Below are positions 9,083-17,619 of a stretch of DNA of 57,424 nucleotides, one piece after another (position 1 is the first letter of the stretch; every line of letters begins with the position of its first letter). The DNA is from Bacteroidetes bacterium UBA2364 (lineage in GTDB: Bacteria; Bacteroidota; Rhodothermia; Rhodothermales; UBA2364): positions 1 through 57,424 of the forward strand of contig DDTM01000084.1 in the NCBI GenBank assembly GCA_002344075.1, written 5' to 3'. The notes beneath the pieces are model-generated. The model was given only the letters and a program-made list of their open reading frames with translations, made no database searches and was not told the origin of the DNA. Made by a program: the position numbers and the translations under genes.

Positions 9083-9148
9083 TCCCTTTAAAAAAGTGTC
9101 AATATGCACAAAGGGAATTGGGGCAGACCTTTGGTGCTGCCCCAATTC
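9083..9148. terminator. Tandem hairpins between ssb2 and ssb1
   Basis: A perfect 12-bp stem (GAATTGGGGCAG at 9115-9126, complement at 9137-9148, 10-nt loop) lies 21 bp beyond the ssb2 stop. A second stem (TCCCTTT at 9083-9089, AAAGGGA at 9110-9116) overlaps it by two bases, so the two are nearly exclusive. A T-run (9091-9096 complement) sits in the second loop. This is probably a terminator or attenuator for the minus-strand ssb2 transcript; the lack of a U-tract directly after the first stem leaves an RNA-processing or protein-binding role open. Confidence 0.6.
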
Positions 9149-9169
9149 ATTTAAAAGGAGTAATTGCGC

Positions 9170-9658
9170 TTAGAAAGGTAGATCGGCTGTTGCTTCAAGG
9201 ATTTCTTCGACAACTGGCTCTGCCACAACCCGGTTTGCTGTGCGTCCATTGGTGTAACGTTTGGTTGCAGTTTGCTGCCCATTACCATTTTGTTGGCCTG
9301 TGTGCGGAGAAGTTGCTTCTGGAGACCGATCCAGCATCATCATTTCATGTACACGAATTTCGGTCAAATAGCGTTTGTTACCATCTTTATCTTCGTAAGA
9401 ACGGGTTTGCAAAGACCCCTCGATATAAACCTTACGACCTTTGGTTAAATACTTTGCACAAATATCGGCCAATTTATCGAAAGCGACGAGACGATGGGAT
9501 TCTGAACGTTCCACCGTTTGGCCATTACCATCTCGGTATGACTCATTGGTCATTATAACGAAATTGGTAATGGTTATTCCGGATCCGGTTGCACGGACTT
9601 GAGGATCTGCGGCTAAAAAGCCGATGAGGGTAACGCGGTTGATAGTATTGTGTGCCAT
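9170..9658 (-). CDS. ssb: Single-stranded DNA-binding protein, paralogue 2
   Basis: The 162-aa SSB has the same OB-fold landmarks as its neighbour (MTNESYRDGNGQTVERSES, VYIEGSLQTRSYEDKDG). Its linker is shorter and Gln/Thr/Arg-rich rather than Gly-rich, and it ends EATADLPF, so the tip is less acidic. N-terminal identity to ssb1 is high by eye, suggesting tandem duplication followed by linker divergence. A perfect AGGAGGT lies 6 nt before the ATG. It is divergent from mazG, with a strongly structured 182-bp spacer. It may be a specialised SSB (repair or DNA uptake), but no sequence feature proves this. Confidence 0.94.
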   Translation of the reverse strand: MAHNTINRVTLIGFLAADPQVRATGSGITITNFVIMTNESYRDGNGQTVERSESHRLVAFDKLADICAKYLTKGRKVYIEGSLQTRSYEDKDGNKRYLTEIRVHEMMMLDRSPEATSPHTGQQNGNGQQTATKRYTNGRTANRVVAEPVVEEILEATADLPF

Positions 9659-9664
9659 AGGAAT

Positions 9665-9671
9665 ACCTCCT
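9665..9671 (-). promoter_or_regulatory. Strong Shine-Dalgarno of ssb2
   Basis: The minus strand reads AGGAGGT, with 6 nt to the ATG at 9658. The same design as ssb1 supports the chosen start and suggests high translation. Confidence 0.8.
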
Positions 9672-9750
9672 GAAATTATTTAATGTTTGTACAAGAACCC
9701 TGGTCTGTTCGATGTATGACGTATCTTCTTTCATGAACCCAACCAGGAGA

Positions 9751-9801
9751 TAGTTTGGTTGACACAGCAAGAACCACTTGTTCGTTGCTGATGCCAAACT
9801 A
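9751..9801. promoter_or_regulatory. Nested 51-bp hairpin between ssb2 and mazG
   Basis: Outer arms TAGTTTGG (9751-9758) and CCAAACTA (9794-9801) pair over 8 bp. Inner arms CAGCAA-GAAC (9765-9774) and GTTC-G-TTGCTG (9780-9790) pair over 10 bp with a one-base bulge and a 5-nt loop. A smaller TGACA/TGTCA pair follows at 9813-9828. The element lies between two divergent genes, upstream of mazG by 39 bp. It could be a dyad operator, a leader-RNA structure or a bidirectional insulator. Confidence 0.6.
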
Positions 9802-9840
9802 AAAACCAATGGTGACAACAGTGTGTCATAAGGTAAAAAG

Positions 9841-10665
9841 ATGAAAATAAAAAAAATTGAGATCCCGCTGGCCTCTCTGGCAGCAGAAAGCAGTGCACAA
9901 GCATATGCGGACTTTATTCAGATCGTTCGTCGCCTCAGAAAGGAGTGTCCATGGGACAGAGAACAGACCCACGAGAGTATCCGGCATCTGATTATAGAGG
10001 AAGCATACGAAGCAGTGGAAGCCATTGAAAAGGGCGATTGGGAAGAGCTTCGGAAAGAATTAGGAGATCTGTTTTTGCATATTGTATTCCATGGGATATT
10101 GGCAGAGGAAAAGTCTCTATTCACTGTGGAAGGTGTCTTGCGTGGGATTTCAGAAAAACTTATTCGGCGCCATCCACATGTTTATGGTGATCTTGCGGCA
10201 GAGGATGCGCAATCCGTTTTGGAAAATTGGGAAAAGATTAAGCAACAGGAAAATCCTAATAAAAAATCTGTATTATCTGGTGTTCCCGCCCATTTGCCCG
10301 GCCTTTTGCAAGCACATCGTATTCAGGAAAAAGCAGCGGGGGTTGGATTTGATTTTCCGAATTATCAAGAAGCTTTTTTGAAAATAAAAGAAGAGTTAGA
10401 GGAATATGAAGAAATAATGTCCGATTCTTCCGTTTCAATGGAAGACAAAGAAATGGAATTAGGTGATTTACTATTTTCTATTACAAACCATGCCAGAATC
10501 ATCGGCTTAGTTCCAGAAAATGCAATTCGTCGTACCAATAAAAAATTCATTGATCGTTTCTCTTATATTGAGAAAAAGATATCAGATCAAGGTAAAAATA
10601 TTGCAGACATTAGCCTGGATGAAATGGATCTCTATTGGGATGAAGCCAAAACATTTCATGATTAA
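9841..10665 (+). CDS. mazG: Nucleoside triphosphate pyrophosphohydrolase MazG
   Basis: MazG hydrolyses NTPs/dNTPs to NMP and PPi, cleaning aberrant nucleotides and modulating ppGpp-dependent stress. The 274-aa length equals the two-domain form. Domain 1 (about 20-125) has the opening PWDREQTHESIRHL and the metal-binding EEAYEAVEAIE...ELGDLFLH. Domain 2 (about 155-265) has KIKEELEEYEE...MELGDLLFS. The weak SD AAGG lies upstream. The stop overlaps the convergent membrane protein gene by 4 bp. Confidence 0.93.
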   Translation: MKIKKIEIPLASLAAESSAQAYADFIQIVRRLRKECPWDREQTHESIRHLIIEEAYEAVEAIEKGDWEELRKELGDLFLHIVFHGILAEEKSLFTVEGVLRGISEKLIRRHPHVYGDLAAEDAQSVLENWEKIKQQENPNKKSVLSGVPAHLPGLLQAHRIQEKAAGVGFDFPNYQEAFLKIKEELEEYEEIMSDSSVSMEDKEMELGDLLFSITNHARIIGLVPENAIRRTNKKFIDRFSYIEKKISDQGKNIADISLDEMDLYWDEAKTFHD

Positions 10666-11843
10666 ATGAGATGTATTACCCAATCATTTATAAGAAATAA
10701 ATATAAAAGTAACCCAGTTCCAACTATCTGAAAAGTTCTAAATTCCGAAGGTTTCTCTTTTTTAAACCATGACCAAAATCTGGCATAATAAAACATCAAA
10801 ATAAAGAGAAGAAGTGCGTATATAAGTGCCGGTAAAACCTGCATATTATATCGCATGGAAGGCAATATGCTTTGGTTTAAAGGCGAGCCATATACTATGA
10901 AAAGGTGCATCACATATATTGCCAATGTTTCTTGCCCCATCAGTGTAACATAACGTAACAGTGGTAGTCCGTGTGGGTTTTTTGAAATCTTAGGCTGGAT
11001 ATATGCCTGATCAAGCCAGTATAAACAAGAAATAATAAGCAGTATATACCCTAAATTATGTAATACTAAAAAAGAATAAACGCCGTCAGGGTCTTTAAAA
11101 GGGTTGATCCAATATTCTATCCCTGGCTTTCCAATTGCAATACATAGAATACCGATTGAAGAGAACCGAATCAGAATTTGTTTCAATGAAAGACTTTCTT
11201 GCCATTTCTTAAAAAAATATGCAGAAATAATACCTGCCAATAGATACATACTCCATGGGAAAATTGGGAAATATGAACCGATAGACTTATCCAAGTAGCC
11301 TCTTATCCAAAGTGGAAAAGCCTGCAAGTCACTTCCCCAAAGATAGGGCGTTATGAAGAATATTGAAACAAACCAAAAAGACAGAACAGCAATAAATACT
11401 TTCTTTTTCTTTAACAAGTAAACTGAAAACTGACAGAATGCAAGGGTTATTCCAATAATTTGAAGGGCATCAATCTGAAAAAAGAATAAAACATTCTTCT
11501 CAGACATTTGAGTAAGGATCTTATAAAATGAGAAATAAGCCAAGTGCAGCCAATAACCAATAGCAAGTAGCAAAAGATATCGCCTTATTCTTTTCCAAAG
11601 AGCAGGCGACCATTGGATAAAGTGTGTCCATTTTCGGAATGTAGCAACGCCAAATGCCAGACCAGAAGAAAAAAGGAAGATAGGGCTTGTAAAGCCATGA
11701 ATGAATGTGTGTGCTCCCTGAAACCAATCCATTTTTTTGATTTCTGGAGCAAGATACGCATCAAAGGTGTGCCCTTGTAGCATTAAAACAACGGCAGTAA
11801 AACGAAAAATATCTACAAATACCCAACGATTGGCGGCTTTCAT
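10662..11843 (-). CDS. Membrane acyltransferase-like protein (HGSNAT/DUF1624 type)
   Basis: The 393-aa protein has about ten membrane helices. Its N-terminal block RWVFVDIFRFTAVVLMLQGHTFDA and the following SPIFLFSSGLAFG resemble the heparan-alpha-glucosaminide N-acetyltransferase/DUF1624 and OpgC-like families, with a conserved His in the first helix. Members move acyl groups across or at the membrane; the substrate here is unknown. The ATG at 11843 is chosen over a longer frame to 11954, because the extra 37 residues are not membrane-like and the family motif begins right after this start. It lies 122 bp after the upstream small membrane protein. Confidence 0.72.
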   Translation of the reverse strand: MKAANRWVFVDIFRFTAVVLMLQGHTFDAYLAPEIKKMDWFQGAHTFIHGFTSPIFLFSSGLAFGVATFRKWTHFIQWSPALWKRIRRYLLLLAIGYWLHLAYFSFYKILTQMSEKNVLFFFQIDALQIIGITLAFCQFSVYLLKKKKVFIAVLSFWFVSIFFITPYLWGSDLQAFPLWIRGYLDKSIGSYFPIFPWSMYLLAGIISAYFFKKWQESLSLKQILIRFSSIGILCIAIGKPGIEYWINPFKDPDGVYSFLVLHNLGYILLIISCLYWLDQAYIQPKISKNPHGLPLLRYVTLMGQETLAIYVMHLFIVYGSPLNQSILPSMRYNMQVLPALIYALLLFILMFYYARFWSWFKKEKPSEFRTFQIVGTGLLLYLFLINDWVIHLI

Positions 11844-11965
11844 GAAAACGATTTTATACAGTTTAGAACACAAATGTAAACACAGAGGGCGTTGCTTCCA
11901 AATCTTCGCAAAAAAAGGGTCAGCCAATATAATGAACTGACCCCTTGGTTGCATAGTGGGAGGTC

Positions 11966-12430
11966 TTAGAGCCTAAACCATGTCATTTTCCCTGTCATTA
12001 AACCAGGTAAGAGGGAGAGGAGCAGGAGAAAGAATGTGGATAACAGGTACATGAATAATTTTTTGTGTGCCAACATCCCTGTGTGTGCCTTTTTGCTGGC
12101 AATACTACCTATCTGAGCTACGACGACCGCAATAATCATGATAAGAAAGTGCTCAACGGCATAGAAACGAATCTCACTTATTTTCATCAAGGCCATCCCC
12201 ATGCCCTGCCAAAACGGGATGTAAATAATGGCATAAAGGACTAAGCCAATGAGCAGTTGTAGATGAAGCAGCCCCATTAAAATGACTGATTGTTTTCGCA
12301 AAGAAGACGACACTTCTTGATTCGCTTTCCATCCTTGGTAGCTTTTTACCAATACCAGCACCATTAGTATCAAAATGGCCCAACGATTATAGGAATGTAG
12401 ATAACGAAGAATTTCTGTAAACAGGTACAT
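11966..12430 (-). CDS. Small four-helix membrane protein, cytochrome b-like, function unknown
   Basis: The 154-aa protein has four membrane helices. Conserved-looking His residues lie at helix edges (LHSYNRW, GLLHLQLLIG, YAVEHFLIM, LAHKKLF), a pattern resembling Bacteroidota proteins loosely annotated as cytochrome B. Paired His could bind heme, but no direct motif proves it. It follows the herA-like gene by 29 bp on the same strand and may be its operon partner. The following terminal gene is 122 bp away. Confidence 0.6.
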   Translation of the reverse strand: MYLFTEILRYLHSYNRWAILILMVLVLVKSYQGWKANQEVSSSLRKQSVILMGLLHLQLLIGLVLYAIIYIPFWQGMGMALMKISEIRFYAVEHFLIMIIAVVVAQIGSIASKKAHTGMLAHKKLFMYLLSTFFLLLLSLLPGLMTGKMTWFRL

Positions 12431-12459
12431 GTTTTTTATTTATTTGGATGATAAAGAAC

Positions 12460-14154
12460 TTAGAATAGATCTTTCATTTGTTTGCGAATATCGGTTGTTT
12501 CCTTTTTTTCTATACGCATGGCTGCATAGAAGTTCTCGTCGTAGCTTCTGGTTTTAAGTACAACGGGCATAGGAACCGCATGTCCCATCACCAATGCTTG
12601 TTGTTTCGAATCGAGGCTTGCAAGTACTTGCCGGAGGCCAGAGGCATCGCTGGTTCCAACCAAAGCAGCATTTAGGTCTTTTTCATCATTTAACTGGGCA
12701 ACAATTTTGGTTCCGATCTGGCTAAGGACCTCGTCATCAATGGCACTTGGTCTTTGGTCCACAATGAGTAAGGAAACAAAATATTTTCTCATCTCGCGTG
12801 CAATGACGCCGAAAGGTGTTTCTGAAGCAATGCCAGGTTGTAGAAATTTATGGGCTTCTTCGATCGTGATCATCAATTGTGGTGGTTTGTCTTCATCTTT
12901 TCGGGAAGACAAATACGCATTCGTTTTTTGTTCATATGCTGCCCGCAAGCGACGGGTGATAATATTGGCCACAAACATATAGGCTTTTAGGCTGTCGTAA
13001 CGACCAAATTCCAGGACAACGGAACGGTTTTTTAGGATATTATCCAGTAGTTCTTCTATGACATCGGTTTTTCCGCTTCCAGATTCTCGCTTAAAAAAAC
13101 CCAGTCCGCAAACCTGTTCTAATTTACGCTTCAGGGCCGCGACCGACTGAAAATTGGCTCCACAATCTTTTGCTAATTCATTTAATTCTTCCTCTGAATC
13201 GGATCTTAGCAGGTACATGAGCCAAGATTTGCCAAGTTTATTACGTAAAAGATACGTACTTTCTGCGGCAGTTTGGGTGAGGTTGAGCGTGTTTTGTAAA
13301 GGCAAAATATCTTCTGGCTCAACCTGATCGGCATAGAGGAAAACTTCATAATCTGGATTTATGCCATTGTTTCGTTTGCGGGTACTTTCGGGATCCAATG
13401 AAAAAATGGCCACTTTACCGGGGAACAGTTCACGTAGCCCTTTAACAAAAGAAGCCGATTTCCCTTCTTGTCTCGCTGACATCCCATACTCCGAGTGCAT
13501 GTCAAAGATCAGATTCACTGCCTTATCGCTTTTTAGGGTGCCGCAAATTAGTAGGCGTGTCAAGAAGGTTTTTCCGGTTCCTGTTTTTCCAAAAACGGCA
13601 TTACTCCTTTCAACGAGGCGGTCGAGGTCAATACAAACAGGGATTTCGTCCATATCCAAAGGGGCGCCAATATGAAAAAAACGCTGTTTATGGTTTTCAT
13701 CTAAATTTGCTTCGTGCCCAAAAATGCGGGCGATATCTTCGGCTTGGGCTTCGCTAACCATTGAAAAGTGACTGGGAATGGTTTTTACCCGCGAGGTATC
13801 CAGATTTCCTAAATCTGGATGTCGCCCATTAGGGGTCATTAACAAGGGTTTTAGCGCAACCGTCACATATGTTGCATGTCCCATCATCACCTGACGTAGC
13901 AATAAGTCTGATATATCAGGTGGATTCAACAAAATATTGGGATTTGCAGCTTCAAGCGAAACATCAGTGATCATGGTGAAGAAGTCGTATTGAACACCTT
14001 CTACCACCATAAATTTGCCCGCTTTCAGTTGTTCAACGGAATGACTCGCATCCAACCTCATGGTGATTCCCTTACCTAAAGAACCTTGGGTAATGACACC
14101 AAGTTTAGGACGTTGACTTGTATAGGGGACCGTAAGGGATGTAATTTTATTCAT
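12460..14154 (-). CDS. HerA-like ATPase (DUF87/helicase HerA domain)
   Basis: The 564-aa product is a FtsK/HerA-type ATPase. An N-terminal HAS-barrel-like beta region covers about 10-110. The Walker A sequence GKTGTGKT is at 189-196. A Walker B/IEEAH segment (LMITIEEAHKFLQ) and a DQRPSAIDDEVLSQ sensor-like stretch lie in the last third. HerA forms hexamers that pump DNA, usually with the NurA nuclease; no nurA is in the window. Stand-alone bacterial HerA-like proteins are also linked to defence systems. The start at 14154 overlaps the rlmN stop by 4 bp, so translational coupling is likely, and the longer frame to 14205 would overlap rlmN further. Confidence 0.82.
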   Translation of the reverse strand: MNKITSLTVPYTSQRPKLGVITQGSLGKGITMRLDASHSVEQLKAGKFMVVEGVQYDFFTMITDVSLEAANPNILLNPPDISDLLLRQVMMGHATYVTVALKPLLMTPNGRHPDLGNLDTSRVKTIPSHFSMVSEAQAEDIARIFGHEANLDENHKQRFFHIGAPLDMDEIPVCIDLDRLVERSNAVFGKTGTGKTFLTRLLICGTLKSDKAVNLIFDMHSEYGMSARQEGKSASFVKGLRELFPGKVAIFSLDPESTRKRNNGINPDYEVFLYADQVEPEDILPLQNTLNLTQTAAESTYLLRNKLGKSWLMYLLRSDSEEELNELAKDCGANFQSVAALKRKLEQVCGLGFFKRESGSGKTDVIEELLDNILKNRSVVLEFGRYDSLKAYMFVANIITRRLRAAYEQKTNAYLSSRKDEDKPPQLMITIEEAHKFLQPGIASETPFGVIAREMRKYFVSLLIVDQRPSAIDDEVLSQIGTKIVAQLNDEKDLNAALVGTSDASGLRQVLASLDSKQQALVMGHAVPMPVVLKTRSYDENFYAAMRIEKKETTDIRKQMKDLF

Positions 14155-15239
14155 TGCGCCACTGTTTTCTCGGTTTTCCCTGCATTTATCGCCAATTGGC
14201 CACACGCTGCATCTATATCTTGTCCTCTACTCCGCCGAACCGTCACTGTTACTTTGTTTGCAACGAGCACACGTATAAAGGCATTTAGTCGCTGTTCATG
14301 ACTCGCTTCAAAATGCACCCCTTTCACCGGATTAAACATAATCAGATTGACCTTGCTCGGCGCCCATCGAACAATTTTTACAAGGGCTTTTGCATCCTCT
14401 TCATTATCATTGAAGTGGTCAAAGATACAATACTCGTAAGTGATTCGGTTTTTGGTTCGTTGATAAAAATATTGTACCGCTTCTTTAAGTGCTTTTAAAT
14501 CTGTTTTAAGGCTTCGGTTTACCGGCATAATTTCCGACCTTTTTTCGGAAGTGGGGGCATGTAGAGAAATGGCGAGATTAAACTTAACGCCATCATCGGC
14601 AAGACGCATTATTCGTCCCGCAAGCCCTACAGTGGAAAGCGTAATCCGTCGCGAGGCAAGGCCCAATCCTTCGGGCGATGTCAAAAGACCAATAGCTTGC
14701 AATACTTGTTCATAATTTTGAAGGGGTTCACCCATACCCATAAAGACGACATTTGTAATTTTACGCCCATATTCCTCATTTGCCAGTTGATTCATTTGCC
14801 AGACTTGGTCATAAATTTCTCCGGCATGAAGATTTTGCATGAATCCCATTTGCCCCGTCGCACAAAAAGTACATCCCATGGCGCAACCTACCTGACTTGA
14901 AACGCAGACCGTGAGTCGGGCTGCATCTCCGTCTTCATCAAAACCAGGGATTAATACGGTTTCGATTGCCTTGCCAGAATGAAGTCGGTAGAGACACTTG
15001 ATGGTTCCGTCTATCGCAGAAACCTGCGTTTGGATACATTCTAAGGCCTGGAGATCAAAATGGGCTTCAAGTGCATTTCTAAAGGAAGCAGGAAGGTTAG
15101 ACATTGCATCGAAAGATGTAGCGCCCTTCGCATAAAGCCACTGAAAAAGTTGACGTCCTCTGAAACGTGGTTCGCCCAACGAAAGGGCAAGGGCTTCTAA
15201 CTGTTCTAAAGATAAAGACTTAATGTTTTTTTTATTCAT
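14151..15239 (-). CDS. rlmN: Dual-specificity rRNA/tRNA methyltransferase RlmN
   Basis: This radical-SAM enzyme methylates C2 of A2503 in 23S rRNA and A37 in some tRNAs. The 362-aa length is typical. The 4Fe-4S cluster cysteines are C119, C123 and C126 (GCAMGCTFCATGQ), followed by the GEPLQN-type motif and the C-terminal catalytic Cys in DAACGQL. It lies 3 bp after the lycopene cyclase gene and overlaps the herA-like gene, so it sits inside a carotenoid operon. Confidence 0.95.
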   Translation of the reverse strand: MNKKNIKSLSLEQLEALALSLGEPRFRGRQLFQWLYAKGATSFDAMSNLPASFRNALEAHFDLQALECIQTQVSAIDGTIKCLYRLHSGKAIETVLIPGFDEDGDAARLTVCVSSQVGCAMGCTFCATGQMGFMQNLHAGEIYDQVWQMNQLANEEYGRKITNVVFMGMGEPLQNYEQVLQAIGLLTSPEGLGLASRRITLSTVGLAGRIMRLADDGVKFNLAISLHAPTSEKRSEIMPVNRSLKTDLKALKEAVQYFYQRTKNRITYEYCIFDHFNDNEEDAKALVKIVRWAPSKVNLIMFNPVKGVHFEASHEQRLNAFIRVLVANKVTVTVRRSRGQDIDAACGQLAINAGKTEKTVAQ

Positions 15240-15242
15240 TCG

Positions 15243-15980
15243 TTATTTTGATTCTGGCTTAGGGTGATCTCCTTCCCAAAAACGCATAAAAACAGCCAGT
15301 CCTCCTAGACAGAGTAGGTTGGTTATCATGAAAAACATGGCTTCTTCAATTGGAAGCCCCAATATATGCCATCCAATTGTGTAGTTGCTTGAAATTTCCC
15401 ATATACCCAAGCCAATGGCTATCCGATCCGCAACCCAAAGATACACAGTTGGGATACCGAGACTCCAAATGAAGGTACGACGGATGTCCCAAATAGCTGA
15501 TCCGATGATGTACCACATGCCTGCCAATACGGGCGCTGCCCAAGCCAATATCAATCCCATATAGGTGGTTTTGTCAAATGTGAGCATGTATGCACCGGCA
15601 CAGGTAACCAATAACCAAAAGGTTACGCCCGTATATCGGACATAAGGATACAAACAACCTGTTGGGCGTTCCGATGTCCGGCGGGTATATAATAGAAAAA
15701 AGAACAATCCGGTCAGTATAGGTTGTAATAAGAAGAATAGGTATTCTTCTATGGGGACGTAACCAATGACCCCCAATACCCGTTCGTTACCATATCCCCA
15801 AATTCCTCTATAGACCAAATAGTTGTCCCAAGGGGTGGTATAAACAAACGCAATCCCCATGACAGCGAATAGATAGAACCAATGTTTTCCCTGAGTCCCC
15901 GCCACTTTTGATGGAAGCATATACCACAAGAGCACAATGACAGGTAGGATAAAAACAAAATGAAATTGTAAATACGTCAT
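15243..15980 (-). CDS. crtYcd: Lycopene cyclase, fused CrtYc-CrtYd type
   Basis: The 245-aa, seven-helix membrane protein contains two copies of the lycopene-cyclase domain. The first has TTPWDNYLVYRGIWGYG and PIEEYLFFLLQP. The second has ADRIAIGLGIWEI and PIEEAMFFMITNL. The duplicated PxEExxFF motif is the hallmark of the heterodimer-derived CrtYc/CrtYd cyclases, here as one chain, as in haloarchaea and Salinibacter. It converts lycopene to beta- or gamma-carotene in the membrane. crtO ends 19 bp upstream. Phytoene synthase and desaturase are not in the window. Confidence 0.9.
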   Translation of the reverse strand: MTYLQFHFVFILPVIVLLWYMLPSKVAGTQGKHWFYLFAVMGIAFVYTTPWDNYLVYRGIWGYGNERVLGVIGYVPIEEYLFFLLQPILTGLFFFLLYTRRTSERPTGCLYPYVRYTGVTFWLLVTCAGAYMLTFDKTTYMGLILAWAAPVLAGMWYIIGSAIWDIRRTFIWSLGIPTVYLWVADRIAIGLGIWEISSNYTIGWHILGLPIEEAMFFMITNLLCLGGLAVFMRFWEGDHPKPESK

Positions 15981-15999
15981 TTTACTTTATAATTTATCA

Positions 16000-17535
16000 T
16001 TAGATACGTTTTTTGTCTAAGTCTTTTAAAACGACTCTTGCAGCATTTCGGCCTGAAGCACCCATAATACCGCCACCGGGATGTGTACTAGCACCTGTCA
16101 GATAAAGCCCTTTTATGTGGGACTTATATTCCGACATTCCAAGCATGGGGCGAAGCATAAACATTTGATCTAACGTCATTTCAAGGTGCATTACATTGGC
16201 ACGATATAGCCCCAATTCGCGTTCCAGCCAAAGTGGATGCTGGAAAAGTGAGCCTACAACACTGGCTTTGGTTCCAGGTGCATACTCCTCGAAAGTATCC
16301 AAAATATCTTCGGCGACCGCAGGTGCAATCTCGTCCCAATGTCCGTGTTGAAGTTCGTATGGAAAATACTGCGCCCATAACCAGAGAACTTCGCCGCCGG
16401 GCGGAGCAAGTGTGGCGTCCACCGCACTAAAAGACATCGCAACGATCGGCGGGCGAGGCGTAGGCTCTCCTTTTAGGTAATGGCCGAAAGCCCTGTTCAC
16501 TTCCTGACGATTTTCACAGAGGAGTTGTAGGGCAATCCGTGATTCAATTCCGGAAAAGGCTTTATATGCAATAGGTTTGTTTAGTGCAAGACGTAAAATG
16601 GCACCAAAGCCATTTCCTACCCGCAAAGATTTAGCTTGTTCGGGCTGATGCTCACTTGGTAGCAACTTGGTAAATGTTTCTAAGGCATGGGTTCCCGAAA
16701 CGACCGCACGTGCAGTATAGTCTATCCCGTTGCAATGAATACCCGTCACCTTTTTTTCTGACATCAAAAACCGGCTTACTGGGCTATTAACAAAGACTTT
16801 TCCTCCATGATGTTCTATCTGACGCTGAAGGACTTGCGTTAACATCCCTGAACCTCCTTTGGGTCGTGCAGCGCCACCTTCGTGATATAAAGGGTGCCAC
16901 AACAAAAACGGGGCATTGAGAGGTTCTGTGGGCGGTGGTCCAGATTGTGCCGCCATCCATACCATCGGCGATTTGATCTTTTCTTCCTTGAAATAGTGAT
17001 CCACCACTTCGCCATAAGGCTTCAGAATCATGGGTAAGGCTTTTTTCCAGTCGCCTTGTATGGCTTTTCCAAAAACGAACTTTTTTCCCAATTCAAATGG
17101 GCTTGGAGTGGACAGAAAAACGTCTTTTACGGTTTTTGCAAACGGAGACCAATCTGCCAAAAAGCGGCGATAGGCTTCTCCTTCACCGGGGAATTTCGAC
17201 TCAAAATGCTCTATTGTTTTATCAGCACTTCGGTAGAAAAAAACCGCATCGCCATCTTTAAAAGGTGCAAAAAAAACGGGATCAAGTTCGAGGTAGCTTA
17301 ACCCAAATTTCTCTAATTCCAATTCCTCCACAATGGGAGTCAGTCGGATCAAGATGTGGGCGCTTCCACCTAAATCAAATCGGTATCCGGGCACTATTTC
17401 CTCGGTCGAAACGGCACCACCTACCATTGCGCGGCGCTCAAAAACCCCAACTTTATAACCGGCTTTTGCAAGGTACGCAGCAGTAATAAGACCATTATGG
17501 CCTGCACCAACGAGGATGACATCAAAATCAGGCAT
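16000..17535 (-). CDS. crtO: Beta-carotene ketolase, CrtO type
   Basis: The 511-aa FAD enzyme belongs to the phytoene-desaturase superfamily. The FAD-binding GAGHNG is at residues 10-15, followed by VFERRAMVGGAVSTEE and GGSAHILIR. The WMAAQSGPPP, HPLYHEGGAARPKGG and C-terminal LTGASTHPGGGIMGASGRNAAR blocks match, from memory, the Deinococcus CrtO ketolase, which has the same length. The closely related PYROXD2 family is the alternative. It adds 4-keto groups to beta- or gamma-carotene. Pairing with the lycopene cyclase gene supports a ketocarotenoid pathway. It is divergent from maoC over an 84-bp promoter gap. Confidence 0.88.
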   Translation of the reverse strand: MPDFDVILVGAGHNGLITAAYLAKAGYKVGVFERRAMVGGAVSTEEIVPGYRFDLGGSAHILIRLTPIVEELELEKFGLSYLELDPVFFAPFKDGDAVFFYRSADKTIEHFESKFPGEGEAYRRFLADWSPFAKTVKDVFLSTPSPFELGKKFVFGKAIQGDWKKALPMILKPYGEVVDHYFKEEKIKSPMVWMAAQSGPPPTEPLNAPFLLWHPLYHEGGAARPKGGSGMLTQVLQRQIEHHGGKVFVNSPVSRFLMSEKKVTGIHCNGIDYTARAVVSGTHALETFTKLLPSEHQPEQAKSLRVGNGFGAILRLALNKPIAYKAFSGIESRIALQLLCENRQEVNRAFGHYLKGEPTPRPPIVAMSFSAVDATLAPPGGEVLWLWAQYFPYELQHGHWDEIAPAVAEDILDTFEEYAPGTKASVVGSLFQHPLWLERELGLYRANVMHLEMTLDQMFMLRPMLGMSEYKSHIKGLYLTGASTHPGGGIMGASGRNAARVVLKDLDKKRI

Positions 17536-17619
17536 ATGATATTTGGCTATTTAAAAAAGGTGAAGGGGCAAGAATGAATGTATATTGTCTAATCCATAAA
17601 AACCAAACCGTTTATCGCT

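Noticed and set aside
9067..9558. 163-aa plus-strand frame across the ssb2 gene
   Set aside because: It is antisense to a clear ssb, includes the hairpin region, and has no family features.
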